From the NCBI RefSeq assembly GCF_004115155.1, contig NZ_RDSM01000005.1, positions 124,001-188,000 of the forward strand: DNA of 64,000 nt, given 5' to 3'. Below the pieces are notes generated by a model. The model did no database searches and was not told the DNA's origin. It saw only the letters and a list, made by a program, of their open reading frames with translations. A program made the translations under genes and the position numbers. This document shows, one piece after another, positions 8,524 to 18,259 of the stretch (position 1 is its first letter; each line of letters begins with the position of its first letter). Origin of the DNA: Granulicella sibirica (GTDB lineage: Bacteria > Acidobacteriota > Terriglobia > Terriglobales > Acidobacteriaceae).

Positions 8524-9851
8524 AGGAATGCTCCTTCCGAGTGTGACTCCGCCGAGACTCGTACAGTGGCCATTGATCGCCGCGGCCAAATGACTCGCAG
8601 TACGGGAACGTACACGGCGAGGGCAACGGCTCCCGCGTACAGGCGGAACGTAGCCAGCCCGCTCATGCCGGAGCGGTGCAGGAGGCCAAGCATGACCGGG
8701 AACAACAGGAGACGCGACCCGAGAGACATGCCTGCGAGGATGCGAAACCTGCCCAGCGCCTGCAAGGTGTAGATCCCTGTTACGCTGACCGCCAGAAGCG
8801 CGGAACCGATGACGATGCGAGGAAACAGTTGAAGCGCGATTGGGGCTGCCGTGGAGCCAACCCAGCGCGGCAGAAGTCTTGTTCCAAGGTAGAGGGTAAG
8901 GACGACGCCAATGAAAACGATCAGTAGATTCGCACCGATGGCGCTAAGGATGTTGCGACGAAGATTGGTACTCTGATCGCTGCCCGCCATCCCCGAAAGG
9001 TAAGGCATGAGGAAGCTGAGGCTGGATCCGGTGAGTCCGAGGAGCGGCTGCGCAAGCTGGACGCATAGGACGTACGGCGCGACGGCCACGGCACCCAGGG
9101 TGGCTCCAAGCAGCAAGCGGTCGATACGGTCGGCGAGCACACCGCCCACCGTCTGGAACCACACATAAACCCCTTTGGATAGGAGCGCGGACATGGCTTC
9201 GTGGTCGAGCCTGGGAAGAATGGCCTGTGCGCCCAGGAGTCTGGTGACCTCGCGGCATTGCGCAAAAGTCGCGACAACAAGGATTGCCGCCGTGGCGGCG
9301 AGTATGGCAATCGGTCCATGCCCCCTGACCGTGAGGAGCGCCGCCATTCCAAGAGTCGCGAGGTGCGTGAGTGACGTGATGCGCACGCTGGCGCGAAAAT
9401 CCTGGAATCCACGTTGCGTGCTGACGGCTACAGCGTGAATGGAGCGCAGAACGACGCAGCCGGCGGCGATCCAGAGACAGATCATGCATTCGCGAATTGA
9501 GGAGGGGAGACCGGCCTCGATTCTAGAGGCCAGCCATGGAATCGCCACAAGTAACGCGAACGCGACCAGCGCACCGGTGATGAGATTGATCGCCATCATG
9601 CTCCGCACGGTTTGCCGCACGGCCTGGATGTCTTTCTTCTGGAGCAATTGTGAGACTCGCTGCAGGTTCGCGTCGGAGAACCCGCTTGCGATGATTCCCC
9701 CGCTGCTGATGACCGCGGCTGCGATCATCCATAGGCCGAACTCCGCGGCACCCAGCCGGCGAAGCGTGAACGGGCCAACGAACAGCATCACGACCGGGTA
9801 GGCTGCGTAGTCGACGACGCCGCACGCCGCATTGATGAAGTGACGCTTCAC
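8520..9851 (-). CDS. Polysaccharide flippase (Wzx-like, MOP superfamily)
   Basis: The 443-residue membrane protein has about twelve hydrophobic segments and no soluble domain. Its N-terminal pattern (AYPVVMLFVGPFTLRRLG, then GLWMIAAAVISSGGIIASGF) is typical of the polysaccharide-biosynthesis/oligosaccharide flippase families, which move undecaprenyl-linked repeat units across the inner membrane. It is flanked by ATGA overlaps on both sides (with the chain-length gene upstream and the GT4 gene downstream), so it is firmly within the exopolysaccharide operon. Confidence 0.86.
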   Translation of the reverse strand: MKRHFINAACGVVDYAAYPVVMLFVGPFTLRRLGAAEFGLWMIAAAVISSGGIIASGFSDANLQRVSQLLQKKDIQAVRQTVRSMMAINLITGALVAFALLVAIPWLASRIEAGLPSSIRECMICLWIAAGCVVLRSIHAVAVSTQRGFQDFRASVRITSLTHLATLGMAALLTVRGHGPIAILAATAAILVVATFAQCREVTRLLGAQAILPRLDHEAMSALLSKGVYVWFQTVGGVLADRIDRLLLGATLGAVAVAPYVLCVQLAQPLLGLTGSSLSFLMPYLSGMAGSDQSTNLRRNILSAIGANLLIVFIGVVLTLYLGTRLLPRWVGSTAAPIALQLFPRIVIGSALLAVSVTGIYTLQALGRFRILAGMSLGSRLLLFPVMLGLLHRSGMSGLATFRLYAGAVALAVYVPVLRVIWPRRSMATVRVSAESHSEGAFL

Positions 9852-11098
9852 GCCACGCCTCCTTTGCGTCGCAAGAGGGCGCGAGCGACTTCCAGTGCGA
9901 GTGCTTTGCGCGGGTCCCGGTTGTCGAGCCGATGCCAGCGATCCTGTGCGAACAACACCGCGATCACTGCGGCCATGGAGAAGAGGGCCAAGCCAAGCCC
10001 AAGCCAGAGCCGGGGAGGAAATGACTTCTTTTCGGGAATTCCCGGCGCGTCGACGACGCTGACGGAAGGGATGTCGTGAGCCTCAGCGATGCGAGCCATT
10101 TCGTATTGCCCGGTGAGTAGTTCGAAGACCGTTTCCTCAACGCGAACGCGACGATAGAGGTCAGCATAGGCGACTCCGAGACGGGGTAGTTGGCGCAGCG
10201 GCGGTGAGAACGCCGTGATGTCGCTTTGGGAGTCTGCTCCGGAGCTATCGGCATGCGGAGCGATCCCGGCCATGCGTTGAAGGTTGCCGCGCAACGACGC
10301 GATGCGTGCCTCGGTTTGCCGGACGCGCACGTTGCCGTCGCCGTAGATCTGCTTCAAGGCCTGGAGCGACGACTGCTCTGCGACCAACTCTCCCTCGGCA
10401 CGAGCGCCCGTATCGACCATGGCACGCGTCTGTTCCTTGATGTCGATCGTGCTGTTTTTGGTGGAGAAGTCGCTGAGCGCAATCTGTGCATGCTCAAGGT
10501 CGGTGTTGACTTCGGTGAGACGCTTTTCGATGAAGATCCGTTCCTGCCTGGCCTGGGAGGTGCTCGTGCGGTTCACGAGCTTGCTCAGCTCGTCAAGGTA
10601 GGCTTGCGCGAGATCCCGGGCGCGAACGGGATCGCCGTCTTCGACCGCGATGGTGATCATGCCGCTTTTCTTGTCATCGGCGACGGTAGTGTTATGCGCG
10701 AGCCTGCGTGCAGCGTCGCGGTTGTAGCGCACATGGTAGACATGGCGGAGGTCGAAGCGATCGATAAGAGCTCCCGACACGGTTCCCGAATGCAGAAGGC
10801 TTTCGAAGACTGCCGTGTTGGAACGCATGCCAAGAAAGCCGCTCGCGAGGCTCCCCAGCGCGCCGAGGCCGTTGGAATGGCCTGAGAGCGCGGCGAGCAT
10901 CAGTGCGCCAGAGCCGCTCTGATCGGGTGGCATGATTGCAGCGCTCGACGTGTACCGCTTTGGCGTGAGGAACGCGATGGTGAAGCCAAGAACGAGAGAA
11001 ATAGCACCTGCGCGCGCAAGCAGAGGACGCCGACGCCAGAGAAACCAGAGGCGCGTCGTCCATACAGAGCTCGGCGTCATCAGAGAAGCTGGTGTCAT
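9848..11098 (-). CDS. Wzz/GumC-like polysaccharide co-polymerase, no kinase domain
   Basis: The 416-residue protein has a membrane segment at about 28-46 (AISLVLGFTIAFLTPKRYTSSA, the usual Wzz start followed by its 'PxxYxAxA' region), a long periplasmic part with heptad-rich helices at about 170-260, and a second membrane segment at about 365-385 preceded by VVDAPGIPEKKSFPPR, the Pro-rich motif of chain-length determinants. There is no Walker-type tyrosine kinase domain at the C-terminus, so it is a PCP-1/PCP-2b-like form. It should control polymer length and link synthesis to the SLBB export protein encoded two genes upstream. It overlaps the Wzi-like gene by ATGA. Confidence 0.88.
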   Translation of the reverse strand: MTPASLMTPSSVWTTRLWFLWRRRPLLARAGAISLVLGFTIAFLTPKRYTSSAAIMPPDQSGSGALMLAALSGHSNGLGALGSLASGFLGMRSNTAVFESLLHSGTVSGALIDRFDLRHVYHVRYNRDAARRLAHNTTVADDKKSGMITIAVEDGDPVRARDLAQAYLDELSKLVNRTSTSQARQERIFIEKRLTEVNTDLEHAQIALSDFSTKNSTIDIKEQTRAMVDTGARAEGELVAEQSSLQALKQIYGDGNVRVRQTEARIASLRGNLQRMAGIAPHADSSGADSQSDITAFSPPLRQLPRLGVAYADLYRRVRVEETVFELLTGQYEMARIAEAHDIPSVSVVDAPGIPEKKSFPPRLWLGLGLALFSMAAVIAVLFAQDRWHRLDNRDPRKALALEVARALLRRKGGVA

Positions 11099-12774
11099 CG
11101 CGAGCCTCCGGAGGTACGGTATGTGAGTTGAACCGTAAAGGACGAGTTGAAGTGTGTGGTTGAGGAGAGCAGAGGGAAGTTCCAGCGCTCGACTTGCTCC
11201 TGGAGGCGAAGCGTAAGATCAGGCCGAACGGCCTTCTCGAAGTTCCATTGCAGATCCCTCAGTGTTCCGCCGCGCAGAAAGTCGCTTGCCACGTTCTGCG
11301 AACGGACGCTCATCTCGACGAAGGTGCGTGGAGAGGGATGCCACGTGAGCCATGTCTGCGTACCGTGGGCCTCGCGGCCTATCCAACTGCCCAGGAGTTG
11401 CCGGCTGTTGGTGTAGCCCGACAGGTAATGAACGTTGAAATAAAAAAAACCGCTGAATGCATTCGAACGATGCGGGGACAGCAGGCCTTCGATGCGCAGC
11501 GTCCAGTGTGAGTTGTGCGGGAAGGGGTGAAGTTCCAAACCAGGGAGCCATACGCTTTGCTTCGGGTAGTTCAAGGGGAATGGCTCGTCTTCAGCGAAGC
11601 TGTCGAGGTACACGGTGAGGACGTTTTGCAGTCCCGGTACTCTGTACCTTGTGTCGAAGGAGACGCGGCGGTCCCCAGGGTCCGCATTCTCCTCTCCGGT
11701 TCCAGTCGAGAAAAGACTCCGCAATAAGGTGCGGGTGGTGAAGGGCGCACCCTGACCAGCGAACAGCGTCGTACGCGCGACGCTGAACTCCCAGTTCGGG
11801 GTGGGTTGGAATGCTACCTTTTCGCCGTGGATGAAGGGTTGATCCGGAACAGAGACGCCCGGCGATCCGAACGTCTGGTGGTTCGTATGGACAAACTGTG
11901 TTCCGTTCAGGCGCCCGATGAATGCCTGGGCACGGATCGGTCCGAGGAACCGCAGCACACCGGGGAGAACAAATGGCTTCTCACGGTCATAGCGAAGCAT
12001 CAGGACAGGATCTGCATTGTTGGTGAAGAGGGAGCCGCCGTTTCTTCCGGGTCCCCAGAGAAGGGTCTGCCGTCCGAACGCGATTGTGTTTCCCGCGATG
12101 GCGAAGCTTAGGTACGCCTCGGGCAGACGTCCGCGAGTGAAGCCTGTTACGGGACCTTGTATGGCGGCTGGTGTGAAGTCAGCGGCAGAGATCTGTAACT
12201 GTGCAGCGGCCGATGGTTGTGGCGTCGGCGACGAGGTGGACTGCAGCTCTATACGCGCATACGCTGCGAAGTGGGAGAAGGTGCTCGAAGCCGCTACATT
12301 TGTGTAGGAGTTTTCGCCGCGCGCGAAGGGCCTTCCGTCATCATTCACGATAGTGGATGCGAAGTGATATCCGTCGTTGAGCGGCTCGCCGCCGATGCTT
12401 GTGCTGCGGGTGGAAAGAGCTTCAAGGCGTCCGGGTCTGGAACTTCCTTCGAGTTCCCTTGAGAACTCTCTCCGCAATGCGGCCAGGGTCGCATCGATAC
12501 CTGCATCGTCGCTTCGTGTCCGCGAAGCGCTCTCTGCTTCGAGCAGCATGGCCGCGCACCGACTGCGTGTCCATGGGCGAAGGGTAAAGAATGATGTGCG
12601 CAACAGACCTCGGGCGGCAAGCGTCTCCAGGGCGCTGTAGACCCAGCTCTGCGACGGCTCATAGATCGAGGCACGATCGCCTGGTAGCGTGGTGGCCGGC
12701 GCGACTTGTGCGGTTGCATGCATACAGAGACCGAGAACGATGAGAAGACGCCGGGACGTACAAGCACATTCCAT
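11095..12774 (-). CDS. Wzi-like outer-membrane capsule assembly protein
   Basis: The 559-residue protein has a signal peptide (RRLLIVLGLCMHATAQ) and a beta-rich body. Its early region, SQSWVYSALETLAARGLL, and later WGPGRNGGSLFTNNADP and the final VQLTYRT strand match the capsule assembly Wzi family, an 18-strand outer-membrane barrel that holds extracellular polysaccharide at the cell surface. It starts 6 bases after the SLBB gene and ends in an ATGA overlap with the chain-length gene. The exact role in this lineage is inferred from the family and operon. Confidence 0.85.
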   Translation of the reverse strand: MECACTSRRLLIVLGLCMHATAQVAPATTLPGDRASIYEPSQSWVYSALETLAARGLLRTSFFTLRPWTRSRCAAMLLEAESASRTRSDDAGIDATLAALRREFSRELEGSSRPGRLEALSTRSTSIGGEPLNDGYHFASTIVNDDGRPFARGENSYTNVAASSTFSHFAAYARIELQSTSSPTPQPSAAAQLQISAADFTPAAIQGPVTGFTRGRLPEAYLSFAIAGNTIAFGRQTLLWGPGRNGGSLFTNNADPVLMLRYDREKPFVLPGVLRFLGPIRAQAFIGRLNGTQFVHTNHQTFGSPGVSVPDQPFIHGEKVAFQPTPNWEFSVARTTLFAGQGAPFTTRTLLRSLFSTGTGEENADPGDRRVSFDTRYRVPGLQNVLTVYLDSFAEDEPFPLNYPKQSVWLPGLELHPFPHNSHWTLRIEGLLSPHRSNAFSGFFYFNVHYLSGYTNSRQLLGSWIGREAHGTQTWLTWHPSPRTFVEMSVRSQNVASDFLRGGTLRDLQWNFEKAVRPDLTLRLQEQVERWNFPLLSSTTHFNSSFTVQLTYRTSGGSR

Positions 12775-12780
12775 GGAAAG

Positions 12781-15759
12781 CTAGAGCGCAGCGACGGCTG
12801 CGGTGATTGCGATGGACGATGCAAGCTGCGCCGTGGCCAACAGATTGCGCCAAAGCAGCGAGTTGCCAAGGATCTTTTGTGGAACGACGACTACGTCGCC
12901 GGGATCGAGCTTGGTCGAGAGAACATTGGAGCCGAAGAAGCTTCCCGATCGGCGGCCAATTACCAGGCCGTTCGCGCGAATGATGAAGATCTCTTTTTGA
13001 TTGGCCGAAGTGTTCGCTCCGCCAGCGCGCGCAAGATACCAGGCCGCAGTCTTATCTGGCGTAAAGGTGAGGGCCGTTGGGTTATAGACCTGCCCTGAAA
13101 TAAGAACGAAACCTGGCCGCTTGGGAATCGTGAGCACATCGCCTCGACGCAATTCGATATCCGCAGGTGTGTTCGCCCAGGAATCGATATCGGCAGTGAT
13201 ATGGATGACAAGACGGCCGGTCGGCGGGTGGTTCTTGAGCTGATTGAGAACCTCATCCTGCTGCGCTTTGATTAGCTGCAGGCTATCCCCAGAACCACCT
13301 GCCGAGAGCGCGGGCGAGAGCCGAGCCGCGGCGCTCGTCGTCTCTATCTGGCGGACAAGCTCGTCGCGGCTCTTCTCTTCCAATTCCTTTACTTGGTCGC
13401 GCGCGAGGATGGCGCCTTCGGAGTACGCACTTTCGCGAAAGCCACCAGCCCGGCGTAACACGGTACTGAGGTGGTCGCCGTCGCGAAAGCCGTAGCTGCC
13501 AGGAAAGCGTACCTGACCATCGATCGTCACGGACTGACCAATATCGCCCCAACCAGTGATCTGGTGAACCGAGAGAGCATCTCCAGCCTTGAGGGCTACA
13601 TCGGCGTTGCGGTCCGTACCGGCGACCGCTGCGCCAATCTTGACGCTGACCAGGTTTTCGCTGATGCGGTCTTCACCTTCGACGGTATAACTCGTGAGGT
13701 CGGCAGTGGATTGCATAGCATCACGTTTGAAGCCGCCTGCCATGCGGACCAACCCCGCCGCGGTCATACCTATGGAGAGTGGATAGGTTCCCGGACGCAG
13801 AACCTCACCCTGAATGCTGACAGTCGGCGAATCTGCTTCATAGCGGCCTAAGATGCGAATCGTGTCGAAAGGCTCGAGAGCTAGATTGCTGTTGCCAATC
13901 ATCACGTCCGGAACGTTGAAGTCGATGGTTTCCGCGTGCAGATCTGGCGGTACGAGGCGGATGATTTCGCCGTGTGCCGCGGGCTCAGGGAGCATATCGC
14001 GGTTGCTACGCAGCACGTCGCTGAGCTTCATAGCATCGGAGAACGGGACACGGCCGGGACGTACCACGTGCCCTTGTAAGTAAATAACTTTCTGGCTGTA
14101 CGGTAGGATCGGCGAGACGCGAATGGCGTCCCCATCGCGAACTGCAAAGGTTTCGAGCGTTTGCTGGATCTTGCCGTCAGGAGAGCCGAGCGTAATGGTT
14201 TGGCGCTCATGATTGTCGGCGATGCGCTCGATGGTGATGTGGTCGAGGGCCGCAGTCGCCGTAGCGCCGCCAGCGTCTTCAAGAATCCCTGCGAGACTTG
14301 TCGTGCCTGGTAGAAGCTCATAGATCGCGGGCCGCCGCACTGCCCCTGAGATGCTGACCTGCGAGCCCGCAGGCGGAATGAGAAGCGTATCGCCGCTCTC
14401 GAAGTGGACCGAGGCGGAGTGCACGCCGTGTAACAGGAAGTCGTATAAGTCGATCGACTCAATAAGCCGACCACCACGCATGTGCCGAACGACACGCAGA
14501 GAGCCGGTTGCGGTGGGGCCGCCAGCCGCGATGAGTGCACTGATCGGAGTGGCGAGGGCGCCGATGTCGTAACCGCCTGGGCGTTGCACATCGCCCGCAA
14601 CATACACGCGTACCGAGTGAAGGCGCGATACCGTGATGGAGATATGGGCATCGCGGTACTGCGGTTTCAGCACGCCTTCGATCGCGGCGCTTGCCTGGCC
14701 TAGGGTCATGCCAGCGACCTGCATGCGGCCATTTTCCGGCAGGGGGATGGCCCCCTCGCGATCGATGGTGCGGCTTACCGTCTGGGATGTGGCACCCCAT
14801 ACGTTGATGCTGAGGTTGTCTCCCGGGCCGAGCACGTAGTCCGGACCAAGCGGCACATCCAACGGCGGCTCCGACCCAGCCAAGGTACGAGAGGTGCCGA
14901 GTGCATTCCTTCCCGTGAAGACGTTGGAGCCAAAGCGGCGAAGCGGCGTTGCGGACTCCGGCAACTGCTTGTAAAGGTCATGTAGCGAGCGAAGATTGTA
15001 GGGGGCGGGTCGATTCAAGACGTCGGGAGAGTTCCTCGGGCGGTCCTCTTTTGGCGTCGTATCCCGAGCCATATCGCGCGGCATCACGTAGGCACAGTTC
15101 GAGGCAAGAGCCTGCTCGGCACCCACGGTGTTGATTGCCGACGGCGGCATGAGAAACGTTGACGAGTTGATACAAGGTTGTGATGAGAGCGAACCAGGAG
15201 TCTGCGAGCCTTCTACCGGAGCCCGATTGCTGTCGAGACTATATCCACGCGCCAGCAGAAAGTCAGTGAGCGACGAGCGAAGCTGCTCGCTCGTCTGAAT
15301 CTGTTCGAAGAACTGCTGATCGGTGAAATCGTTCGCACTGACCGTCATACCTCGCTGGCTTAGGAATCCAGCGGCCTGCTCCTTCACCTGAGTAAGCAGG
15401 TCAGGGTTTCCCTGCAGAATGTCGATGAGATCCGATGATGAGAAGGATGTGTTGTTCGATATGGTCGGCACGGACATTGGCGCGGACATCGGCACGGAGA
15501 TGGGAGATGCGCCGACTGCATTGCGGGTGGACGAGAGGCTATCGTCCTCCGTGGAGTTGGCGCTCTGATCCGTCGCACTCAGGCTTTGCTGCCCGGGTGC
15601 GAAGGGGGTCTGCGACGAAAACAACGTGGCAGCCGCGTTTTGTGCCACGCCTGTCGCGGTGAAAGTTCCAGCGGTGAAGAGAAGGACGGCGATAGGGAGA
15701 AGCTTATGCATGATGGTGCGTCTGCTAACCGTAGTGGGGTTGGGTGCTTGCTGTGTCAT
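12781..15759 (-). CDS. SLBB-domain polysaccharide export protein (Wza-like, long form)
   Basis: The 992-residue product has a signal sequence (MHKLLPIAVLLFTAGTFTATG, residues 17-37), a Ser/Gln-rich low-complexity region to about 300, a Poly_export domain at about 305-385 (DYVLGPGDNLSINVWG is its hallmark), and then at least five or six SLBB-type repeats to about residue 910. It ends in a hydrophobic stretch. Ordinary Wza proteins are about 380 residues; this long multi-SLBB form is common in other phyla and should form the periplasm-spanning or outer-membrane exit channel. The ATG at 15759 overlaps the upstream stop (ATGA); an internal ATG at 15711 starts directly at the signal peptide and is also possible. 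Confidence 0.92.
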   Translation of the reverse strand: MTQQAPNPTTVSRRTIMHKLLPIAVLLFTAGTFTATGVAQNAAATLFSSQTPFAPGQQSLSATDQSANSTEDDSLSSTRNAVGASPISVPMSAPMSVPTISNNTSFSSSDLIDILQGNPDLLTQVKEQAAGFLSQRGMTVSANDFTDQQFFEQIQTSEQLRSSLTDFLLARGYSLDSNRAPVEGSQTPGSLSSQPCINSSTFLMPPSAINTVGAEQALASNCAYVMPRDMARDTTPKEDRPRNSPDVLNRPAPYNLRSLHDLYKQLPESATPLRRFGSNVFTGRNALGTSRTLAGSEPPLDVPLGPDYVLGPGDNLSINVWGATSQTVSRTIDREGAIPLPENGRMQVAGMTLGQASAAIEGVLKPQYRDAHISITVSRLHSVRVYVAGDVQRPGGYDIGALATPISALIAAGGPTATGSLRVVRHMRGGRLIESIDLYDFLLHGVHSASVHFESGDTLLIPPAGSQVSISGAVRRPAIYELLPGTTSLAGILEDAGGATATAALDHITIERIADNHERQTITLGSPDGKIQQTLETFAVRDGDAIRVSPILPYSQKVIYLQGHVVRPGRVPFSDAMKLSDVLRSNRDMLPEPAAHGEIIRLVPPDLHAETIDFNVPDVMIGNSNLALEPFDTIRILGRYEADSPTVSIQGEVLRPGTYPLSIGMTAAGLVRMAGGFKRDAMQSTADLTSYTVEGEDRISENLVSVKIGAAVAGTDRNADVALKAGDALSVHQITGWGDIGQSVTIDGQVRFPGSYGFRDGDHLSTVLRRAGGFRESAYSEGAILARDQVKELEEKSRDELVRQIETTSAAARLSPALSAGGSGDSLQLIKAQQDEVLNQLKNHPPTGRLVIHITADIDSWANTPADIELRRGDVLTIPKRPGFVLISGQVYNPTALTFTPDKTAAWYLARAGGANTSANQKEIFIIRANGLVIGRRSGSFFGSNVLSTKLDPGDVVVVPQKILGNSLLWRNLLATAQLASSIAITAAVAAL

Positions 15760-17039
15760 GCGTGGGTAAGCGAATTGTCATTGGTTTGTTGGTGCCGCGC
15801 TTCCACGCCCTTCCAGCGGGCACGTTCGAAAGCAAGCCGTGCGCCCTCAATCACATGGAAGCGGAGCCGGCGCAGCACGAAGAGCGATTGGCGCTTGTTC
15901 CGGCCCAGAGACTGTGCGAATGTTTCTCCGGGGACGGCCTGTTCAATCCTTGGCGGCAGACGTGTCGGCAGAACCTTCTGGCGCTTTGGTGCGGCTGCCC
16001 TCAGGCCGTGTGCCTCCAGCTCGTCCTGGAGAATCATCGAGAGTTTGCTGCCTCCCGCATTTCCGAGCGCTGCAGAGAGCCCAAAGCGGTCGATCCAGCG
16101 ATGCGCGAACTCCGGGAGACGTTCCGTCGTCCACGAGGTGAGTGCCTCCGGTGCGAAGGGACCCATGGCGCCTGTAAGCAGCGCGACCACGAAGCCCAGC
16201 GCAAACCTCGCGCCAGCGTCTTCTTCCGTCAGAACACGCAGACGTCCCCAGAAAGCGCGGTCATTCCATCGGTAAAGTATGTGCCGATATAACTCGACTC
16301 CGTGGGCCGCGCGCGCCCCCTCGCTTGCGAGATGTTTGTACAGGTGGAGCGCCTGCCCCAGGAAGAGGTCCTCAGGCGAAAGTACCGGCATGAGGATGCC
16401 CTGAAAGGGAAGGGACTCACGGCGGCGTAGGTGAGCCTGGCTTGCGGACGTGGTTGCTGCATGGAGTTCGACGGATCGCGAGCCCGTGTCCTGATAAAGC
16501 TGCTTGATGGAGGTGCGGGGAACCGGCTCGTCCTTGTACTCCCAGCTTCGTCCACTATGCCCGCGGAGATGGTAGCCGCGCTGCGCCACGATCGCTTGCG
16601 CAGACGCAAGGTCTGACGGCGCAACTAAAAAATCGATATCAAGTTGCGAGCGAAGCTCGAACGAAGGCACGGAGTGAGGCCAGAGCGAGAAGCCTTTGAG
16701 CAGCGCGCATTCCAGGCCATGGTTCTTGAAGCTCATCTGGATTGCCACGGCTTCGGCGGCCATGGCTTTCATCCGCATGGAGTTGTCTGTAACGTTTTGC
16801 TGGAGCCGCTCGAGGACCTCGAGAGGCAAGTGCTTCGCCAGCCCAAGATCCGGAAGGCGAACGAAAAAGTAGAGCGCCAGACCAGAGACGTCGAGCCAGT
16901 ACAGGAGACGTTTCCATTCCGGTGGCGAGAGATCGAGGAGTCTATCCAGTTCCGCCGGTGCATTCGTGAAGGACCGCAGTACGGCAAGCTGAACGGCTTG
17001 CCGACGAGAGATTCGCGAAGGTTTGTTGTCGCGTTGCAT
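15756..17039 (-). CDS. Nucleotidyltransferase-fold family protein (PF14907-like)
   Basis: The 427-residue protein has a nucleotidyltransferase-like core around LLKGFSLW and RSQLDIDFLV, where the DxD pair is the expected metal site, followed by a mostly helical C-terminal half. This matches the uncharacterised nucleotidyltransferase family often found in capsule and exopolysaccharide loci; the substrate is unknown. It is the first gene of the operon at 6549-17039, and its stop overlaps the SLBB start by ATGA. Its promoter should lie in the 161-base divergent spacer shared with the porin-like gene at 17201. Confidence 0.78.
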   Translation of the reverse strand: MQRDNKPSRISRRQAVQLAVLRSFTNAPAELDRLLDLSPPEWKRLLYWLDVSGLALYFFVRLPDLGLAKHLPLEVLERLQQNVTDNSMRMKAMAAEAVAIQMSFKNHGLECALLKGFSLWPHSVPSFELRSQLDIDFLVAPSDLASAQAIVAQRGYHLRGHSGRSWEYKDEPVPRTSIKQLYQDTGSRSVELHAATTSASQAHLRRRESLPFQGILMPVLSPEDLFLGQALHLYKHLASEGARAAHGVELYRHILYRWNDRAFWGRLRVLTEEDAGARFALGFVVALLTGAMGPFAPEALTSWTTERLPEFAHRWIDRFGLSAALGNAGGSKLSMILQDELEAHGLRAAAPKRQKVLPTRLPPRIEQAVPGETFAQSLGRNKRQSLFVLRRLRFHVIEGARLAFERARWKGVEARHQQTNDNSLTHA

Positions 17040-17200
17040 AGGAAGTACCCAACCCCAAGCTACGGACCATGGCGCAATCGCATGTCATCACCTTGTAACG
17101 CCATTGTCTCGATTTCCTGTCGTTGCCGATTGACAATGCTTTGACAAAGTTCCGACGGCTGAAAGACACCTTTCAGGGAGCCACCTTGTAGCTTCACGGT
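17040..17200. promoter_or_regulatory. Divergent promoter region with two TTGACA boxes and a hairpin
   Basis: This spacer separates the exopolysaccharide operon (minus) from the porin-like gene (plus). On the plus strand there are two TTGACA hexamers at 17130-17135 and 17141-17146, joined as TTGACAATGCTTTGACA. A perfect 7-base inverted repeat CTGAAAG/CTTTCAG with a 4-base loop lies at 17159-17176, about 25 bases before the ATG. No convincing -10 box was found at standard spacing, so the exact start site is open. The hairpin could be an operator or a 5' UTR element. Confidence 0.45.
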
Positions 17201-18259
17201 ATGTTTAGTCCCCGGGCGTTTCCTCCTTCTCATGGGTCGTCGGTGAAGTGGCTGGCCCCGCTTGTACTCTGTCTCGCTGCGCAGATCTCCACGGCGCAGA
17301 ACACTCCGCTGTTGTCAGGTGGCCTTGCATTCCAGACCACGACGAATGCGGGCCAGACGTCTTACCTTCCGTTGCTTGAACCGCTTGTCGCCGTACCACT
17401 CGGCGAGAAGTTCTTCTTCGAGTCGCGCGCAGCCATCCTCGAAGACTTCTTTCCTTCGAACGGCAAATATGATCACTCTCACTTCGCAGGCTTTACCTAC
17501 GCGCAGGTAGCCTTTCTGGCGTCACCGCGTCTCACCCTGGTTGCCGGGGATTACCTGCTCCCGTTCAACGTCTACAACGAGCGCCTCTCGCCGGTCTGGA
17601 TCAGTAACCTGCAAGATAGCCCTCTCATGAGCAGCATTGGTCTGATGTCCAGTGCCAGTGGCCTCGGAGGCATGGCGCGTGGAAAGGCTGTTCAGACTTC
17701 GAAGTACTCCATCGACTACGCTGCGTTCTTCTCCGCTCGGAGTGGTAACCAACAGTTCGGCGCGACTCGTGCCGCCGGCGGCCGCGTCAGCCTGTATGTT
17801 CCGGCACATCGGTTGGAAGCCGGCCTGAGCTACGACCGTTCGCTCCAGGGACCACAGCCGCAGCATGAGAATTTCTATGGAGCGCATGTGTGGTGGGAGC
17901 CAAAGGACATGGGGTTGCGCTTTCGTTCCGAGTTCGCCCGAGGCCATCATGCGCAAGGCTATTGGATCGAAGCGGACTACCGCACATGGGCGTTCGGAGG
18001 GCTTAATAGCTGGGTGGGTCGCATCGAACCGGTATTTCGTATGCAACAAACCTTTCGTCGCGACAACATTGTGAGCGATGGTGTGCCGCTGGTGAATACG
18101 CAGCGCGCGGACTTCGGGCTCAACTATAACCTGCCACACAATGTCCGGATACTCACAAGCTATTCCCGCCAGTTTTCTTCATCCGGCGACCACAACATCT
18201 GGGAAACCTCAATCGTCTATCGCTACCTGTTTCCAGCATGGAAGGAAAAATCGAAATGA
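17201..18259 (+). CDS. Porin-like outer-membrane beta-barrel protein
   Basis: The 352-residue protein has a signal peptide (VKWLAPLVLCLAAQISTAQ) and alternating hydrophobic strands suggesting a barrel (ESRAAILEDFF, TYAQVAFLASPRLTLVAGDY). The last clear strand, WETSIVYRYLF, ends in Phe, but it is followed by the charged tail PAWKEKSK, so the terminal Phe signature is not exactly at the C-terminus. No substrate can be assigned. It is followed by a small cytochrome c gene whose ATG overlaps its stop, which repeats the porin plus redox protein pairing seen at 1-1779. The ATG at 17201 has no strong Shine-Dalgarno sequence nearby. Confidence 0.68.
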   Translation: MFSPRAFPPSHGSSVKWLAPLVLCLAAQISTAQNTPLLSGGLAFQTTTNAGQTSYLPLLEPLVAVPLGEKFFFESRAAILEDFFPSNGKYDHSHFAGFTYAQVAFLASPRLTLVAGDYLLPFNVYNERLSPVWISNLQDSPLMSSIGLMSSASGLGGMARGKAVQTSKYSIDYAAFFSARSGNQQFGATRAAGGRVSLYVPAHRLEAGLSYDRSLQGPQPQHENFYGAHVWWEPKDMGLRFRSEFARGHHAQGYWIEADYRTWAFGGLNSWVGRIEPVFRMQQTFRRDNIVSDGVPLVNTQRADFGLNYNLPHNVRILTSYSRQFSSSGDHNIWETSIVYRYLFPAWKEKSK

